A stretch of DNA of 64,000 nt from Gammaproteobacteria bacterium (GTDB lineage Bacteria; Pseudomonadota; Gammaproteobacteria; Enterobacterales; Psychrobiaceae), in contig JABSRT010000025.1 in the NCBI GenBank assembly GCA_013214945.1, positions 1 through 64,000 of the forward strand, written 5' to 3'. Below the pieces are notes generated by a model. That model did no database searches. It saw only the letters and a list, made by a program, of their open reading frames with translations, and had not been told where the DNA came from. A program made the position numbers and the translations under genes. Below, one piece after another: positions 59,881-64,000 of this stretch; the stretch's first letter is position 1, and each line of letters begins with the position of its first letter.

Positions 59881-60909
59881 CTAAAGCGCATTGGTCAGTG
59901 CAATGCCTAGGCCTAAACGTTGCTGGTTGTGATTATAATCAATTAAGCTTTCACCATAACCGGTTGTATATTGAATGTAACCGCGCAGTCGCCCTGTAAT
60001 TGGGAAAGTAAAACCAACTTCGGCGAAACCTTTATGAGTCGCGAAATTCTCGCGCCCTTTAAAGTTCAGCTCATAATCATTCCACGTATAACCCAGCCCT
60101 AATTCAAAATGGCCCAGGTAATCTGCGATATCAGGATTATCATCGCCGTCATCATCGAGCGGATCTTGCTTAAGCGTTTCACTAAGCCTAACCCAAGGAC
60201 GAAACGACATCACAAAATTGTCTTTTTCGAATAAAAACGAAGCGTAAACTCGGTTCCAGCTGCGCGATAATAACTGGGAACGGCCATTAGATTGATGTTC
60301 CATGCCAATGACATAACCGGTATTGCCACCAAAAGGGTGCCAAGCAAGCGGTGATAAATAAAATATTTCAGGCTGATAGTTGGTTTCGCGAAAAGGCTTG
60401 GAAATGTTATCGGAATAAACTTGCCACCATGACTGTAGGGTCATACCAAAATATAATCCATCATTGGCGACAAACAACTCGCTGGAATTGAGCGGCACCT
60501 TAATGCTTAATTGAAATTTAGCTTCTGTTTGCACAATATTATCGGACCAATCACCTAGTGCGCCATAAACTTCCCGGTTAACGCTGTCAGTCATGGTAAA
60601 GGGTAATAGGTAATTCATTTTATGCGGGGTAATAACGTAAGGATCAAATTGAGTTTTACGTTCACGCATGATTCGGTGGCTCAAGGCGCCATGTTGGTGC
60701 ACTACATCGATATCTTGGTCGCATAAATCGCGAAGCTGGCCAATGGTAGTATCAGCACTCGCTAGTTTTAGTTGGCTTAATAAACATTGGTCCAAGGGAT
60801 CGGCGACAGCGGGAAAGCTGGCGGTAATTATTGCGCCCGCCATAAAATTAATAACTGTAGCGGCCCGAGGCTGGCCTTTTAAATGATCCCCAGTTGTGAA
60901 ACAGGACAT
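59881..60909 (-). CDS. pldA: Outer-membrane phospholipase A (OMPLA)
   Basis: A 342-residue outer-membrane beta-barrel lipase. The catalytic pattern EHQSNGR...SWNRVY has His, Ser (+2) and Asn (+14), the same spacing as His142/Ser144/Asn156 of Escherichia coli PldA. The family segments YFGMTLQSWWQVY and YNHNQQRLGLGIAL are present near the barrel strands. The start at 60909 is preferred because GGAGGG stands 6 bases upstream; the frame continues 44 codons upstream without a ribosome site. A signal peptide ends near FPAVADP. It hydrolyses phospholipids in a disturbed outer membrane. Confidence 0.9.
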   Translation of the reverse strand: MSCFTTGDHLKGQPRAATVINFMAGAIITASFPAVADPLDQCLLSQLKLASADTTIGQLRDLCDQDIDVVHQHGALSHRIMRERKTQFDPYVITPHKMNYLLPFTMTDSVNREVYGALGDWSDNIVQTEAKFQLSIKVPLNSSELFVANDGLYFGMTLQSWWQVYSDNISKPFRETNYQPEIFYLSPLAWHPFGGNTGYVIGMEHQSNGRSQLLSRSWNRVYASFLFEKDNFVMSFRPWVRLSETLKQDPLDDDGDDNPDIADYLGHFELGLGYTWNDYELNFKGRENFATHKGFAEVGFTFPITGRLRGYIQYTTGYGESLIDYNHNQQRLGLGIALTNAL

Positions 60910-61041
60910 GACGCCCTCCGTTATATATGTGTGAAACCATGGCTTGATATAAAACAGCGATGGTTGGCTTGCCAATGTCGGTTTTAGCAATTTATAAAAA
61001 TAAAAGTAAGCAAGAATAAACGCACAATTTAGTTGGTGCAA

Positions 61042-61773
61042 GTGTTAAAGGGGCAAAGCAAAGTGCCACCGAGACCACCGCGAGGTGTTAATAGCATCAC
61101 CGCGAGCATATCGAGTAATAGCGGCGATCTGGATCAATAAATGCCAGTGGCGTTCTAAACCTGATTGCTCGTTATTATATTGTGGGTTAGCGATAGTGTA
61201 AATGGTCCGAAGAACGTTGGTTTTAAACGACCGTTCGGCGCATTGGTCATACCATGCATAGTTATGCATGTGGTAGTCACCTTACGTTTACGTAAACAAC
61301 AAATGATAACAGCTCTCATTTACCGGTTGTTAACATTGTTCTGGTGCCGAATAAAATTTAAGTGCTTGACCGCTCCCGCTATTGCGGCTTTTGAGGCTTG
61401 GTTTATATAAGTTTGTTATGTTTATGTTAATGCCATTTTGCGCTTGCTGTATTCATTGCCATGAATATCTATTCAAAAAAGAATTGACTCAACACTGCTT
61501 TATGGGTAATTTGACCAGCTGCTAATCGGCATTTAGATAAAAATGCCCAGTTAAACGTTGTAATTAGTTGTCGGCAAATCGCTCACATTACCGATGTCAA
61601 CAGGTTGAACCATTGACCGTTTTAGCAGAGATGGCACAGGAAATCCTAGTGCAACCCAAGCGTAAAAGGCACGGCCAGTTCAGTTGTTTTAATTATTTTT
61701 AATCTTAAACAGACAATGCGTTGGCAGATAAAAGATGTGCCCAGTTTCAGACAAGATTATATAGGATGTAAAG
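61042..61773. other. Gene-poor stretch before gltB
   Basis: This 732-base stretch contains only short open frames: one of 74 codons on the minus strand at 61045-61269 and one of 81 codons on the plus strand at 61165-61410, neither with a convincing ribosome site or a recognised family. It should contain the promoter of gltB, but I cannot single it out. Confidence 0.4.
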
Positions 61774-64000
61774 ATGAAAAATATCAGCAAAAAATCACCG
61801 GGGTTATATCGCTCTGAGTTTGAGCACGACAGCTGTGGTATCGGCTTTGTCGCTAACCTTAAGGGTAAACAATCACACGACATCATTGAAAATGCACTAA
61901 CTATGTTAAGTTGTATGGAACATCGTGGTGGCACCGGATTTGATGTGAAAAGTGGTGATGGTGCTGGTATTTTAATTCAGATCCCCCATCAGTTTTTAGT
62001 GGAAGAAACGGCCACCTTAGGCTTTAACCTGCCAGCAGCGGGTGAATACGGTGTTGGCATGATCTTTTTCCCACCGGAAACTGCCCAAGGTGAAGTTTGC
62101 CGCGATATTTTAAATCAAAATATTACTGAGTTGGGTTTAACCTTATTAGGTTATCGCTCTGTGCCGGGTGACAATTCAATGCTTGGTGCCGCTTCACTTG
62201 AAACCGAGCCAAATATTGAGCAAGTGTTTGTTGCTAAACCGGCAGCGCTGACAGCTCAAGAATTTGAACGTAAGCTATTTGTGTTACGTAAATATACCTC
62301 GCATAAAATAAATGCCACGGTTGCTAAAGAGCGTGATGAGTTTTATGTCACTTCAATGTCATCGACTAAAATTGTCTACAAAGGGCAGTTTACGACCGAG
62401 CAAGTGCGTCAATATTATCTTGATTTGCAAGACGAGCGTACTATCTCTGGTATGGCGATGTTCCATTCGCGTTTTTCGACCAATACATTCCCAGCATGGC
62501 GTCGTGCCCAGCCGTTTCGTTATATCGCCCATAACGGCGAAATAAATACTGTTCGTGGCAACATCAACTGGATGAACGCCCGCGAAGCGCTGTTTTCATC
62601 GGTTAATTTCAGCGATGCTGAATTAAAGATGCTAAATCCTATATGTAATAACGATAACTCAGATTCTGCTAACTTAGACATGGCGATTGAGTTATTAGTA
62701 CTAAGTGGCCGTTCATTGGCTCAGGTCATGATGATGATGGTGCCGGAAGCGTGGCAGACTCAAGATGATATGGACGAGACCAAGCGCGCATTTTACGAGT
62801 ACTATGCCTGTATTATGGAACCGTGGGACGGCCCAGCATCATTGTCATTTACCGATGGCAATGTCATTGGCGCAACGCTTGATCGCAACGGCTTGCGTCC
62901 ATCGCGTTACTTGTTAACCGATGACGGTACGTTAATCATGGGCTCTGAAACGGGGGCATTGTGTGTTGATCAGTCAACCGTGATTGAAAAGGGTCGTTTG
63001 CAACCGGGTAAAATCTTTATTGCCGACCTTAAGCAAGGCCGCATTATCAGCGATGATGAAGTTAAACAACAAGTTAGTTCAACCCAGCCGTATGCAAAAT
63101 GGTTAGCGGAAAACAAAGTTGAACTCGATCAGCTACCCGTATCAGACGCGTCAATTGCGCAGCCGAAACTGGCGCAACTGCGTAAAATGCAAAAAGCCTT
63201 TGGTTACACTAATGAAGATCTTGATTTAGTCTTAACTGGCATGGTCGGGACCGCTAAAGAACCATTAGGCGCAATGGGTACCGATACGCCTTTGGCAGTC
63301 TTGTCAGACCGTCCGCAGCAATTGTCACATTACTTTAAGCAGTTATTTGCTCAGGTAACTAACCCGCCAATTGACCCTATTCGTGAAGAATTGGTGATGT
63401 CATTACGTGGTTATATCGGTAAATCACTTAACTTGCTTGAAGAAACACCCGCGCATTGTCATAAAGTTGAAATTGAACAGCCGGTGTTAACTAACGAGCA
63501 ATTACGTAAATTGCAGCATATCGACAACGATCATCTGCAAGCGAAAACGATTAGCATTACCTTTAAAGCTGACGGTAAAGCCGGATCATTAAAATCGGCC
63601 TTAGATCGCATCTGTTTATACGCTAAAAATGCGGTAGACGACGGTTATGCCATTTTGGTACTAAGCGATCGTGATGTTGACAGCGACCATGTTGCGATTC
63701 CGTCAGTACTGGCTACTGCCGCGGTTCACCATTATTTAATTCGCGAAAATTTACGTTCATACGCTGATATCATTTTAGAGTCGGCCGATATTCGTGAAAC
63801 GCATCATTTTTCAACCGTGATTGGTTATGGTGCGGCGGCGGTTAATCCGTATTTAGCGTTAGAAAGCATGTTTGAGTTGCGCGATAAAGGCGTGATCGAT
63901 GCTAAGTTGTCCGATCAACAAATTACCGACAAATACATTAAAGCCGTCGGCAGTGGTTTGTTAAAAACCTTCTCAAAAATGGGAATTTCAACGCTGCAGT
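61774..64000 (+). CDS. gltB: Glutamate synthase (NADPH) large subunit, 3' partial
   Basis: 742 codons are visible before the window ends; the full protein is usually near 1,500 residues. After a short propeptide, the class-II glutamine amidotransferase domain begins at EHDSC21GIGF, where Cys21 becomes the N-terminal nucleophile. MEHRGGTGFDVKSGDGAGI, MFHSRFSTNTFPAW, FRYIAHNGEINTVRGN and LDRNGLRPSRY follow. The central domain starts with NPPIDPIREELVMSL and reads on to the window end. The enzyme makes two glutamates from glutamine and 2-oxoglutarate. The ATG is preceded by GGATGTAAAG. Confidence 0.95.
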   Translation, partial: MKNISKKSPGLYRSEFEHDSCGIGFVANLKGKQSHDIIENALTMLSCMEHRGGTGFDVKSGDGAGILIQIPHQFLVEETATLGFNLPAAGEYGVGMIFFPPETAQGEVCRDILNQNITELGLTLLGYRSVPGDNSMLGAASLETEPNIEQVFVAKPAALTAQEFERKLFVLRKYTSHKINATVAKERDEFYVTSMSSTKIVYKGQFTTEQVRQYYLDLQDERTISGMAMFHSRFSTNTFPAWRRAQPFRYIAHNGEINTVRGNINWMNAREALFSSVNFSDAELKMLNPICNNDNSDSANLDMAIELLVLSGRSLAQVMMMMVPEAWQTQDDMDETKRAFYEYYACIMEPWDGPASLSFTDGNVIGATLDRNGLRPSRYLLTDDGTLIMGSETGALCVDQSTVIEKGRLQPGKIFIADLKQGRIISDDEVKQQVSSTQPYAKWLAENKVELDQLPVSDASIAQPKLAQLRKMQKAFGYTNEDLDLVLTGMVGTAKEPLGAMGTDTPLAVLSDRPQQLSHYFKQLFAQVTNPPIDPIREELVMSLRGYIGKSLNLLEETPAHCHKVEIEQPVLTNEQLRKLQHIDNDHLQAKTISITFKADGKAGSLKSALDRICLYAKNAVDDGYAILVLSDRDVDSDHVAIPSVLATAAVHHYLIRENLRSYADIILESADIRETHHFSTVIGYGAAAVNPYLALESMFELRDKGVIDAKLSDQQITDKYIKAVGSGLLKTFSKMGISTLQ

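Noticed and set aside
61045-61269. Open frame of 74 codons on the minus strand (ends in an Arg/Trp-rich tail)
   Set aside because: It might be a transposase scrap, but I could not match it to a family and it has no clear ribosome site.

Overview
The window looks like chromosome from an AT-rich marine Gammaproteobacterium, probably Alteromonadales (Shewanella/Colwellia-like relatives). The reasons are the low-GC codon choice, the multiple TonB-dependent receptors, a TctABC transporter, gltB and an S9/IS3-rich accessory region. The species cannot be fixed from the sequence alone.

The left 37 kb is an iron-siderophore region whose gene set matches pyoverdine biosynthesis of fluorescent Pseudomonas. 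It opens with the terminal module of a nonribosomal peptide synthetase (A-PCP-TE, 5' end outside the window). Three FecA/FpvA-type TonB receptors (2989-5562, 7788-10268, 16343-18829) follow. Two of them sit behind FecI-like sigma and FecR-like anti-sigma gene pairs that carry Fur-box-like sites, and each receptor is followed by a terminator and an IS3-family remnant. Next comes the maturation and export block: PvdE-like ABC exporter and PvdM-like dipeptidase (minus strand), then a Tat-exported PvdP-like tyrosinase, a clear PvdA (L-ornithine N5-monooxygenase), a PvdQ-like acylase and a phosphopantetheinyl transferase (plus strand). Downstream are a DUF5916 outer-membrane-type protein, a TPR-sulfotransferase, a DUF3649/PepSY/DUF3325 inner-membrane trio that could reduce the ferri-siderophore, and an orphan FecR.

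The main discovery-type observation is a shared promoter element, TAAAT-N16-CGT. It is exact upstream of pvdM, pvdP, pvdA and the TPR-sulfotransferase operon, and has one mismatch upstream of receptor 1 and the DUF5916 gene. It equals the 'iron starvation box' read by the sigma factor PvdS in Pseudomonas. It ties genes of unknown role, including the sulfotransferase, to a pyoverdine-type regulon.

The right 26 kb is more ordinary: a diguanylate cyclase; a run of FixH-like protein, di-heme peroxidase, DoxX-like protein, two spondin-domain proteins and a two-component system; a degraded tRNA-Pro; a permease plus acyl-CoA ligase; a Cache hybrid kinase and response regulator; a DcuS/DcuR-type pair next to a TctCBA tripartite tricarboxylate transporter; outer-membrane phospholipase A; and the 5' half of gltB, which runs off the window.

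Gene calls rest on motif reading by eye. No database search, alignment program or folding program was run.
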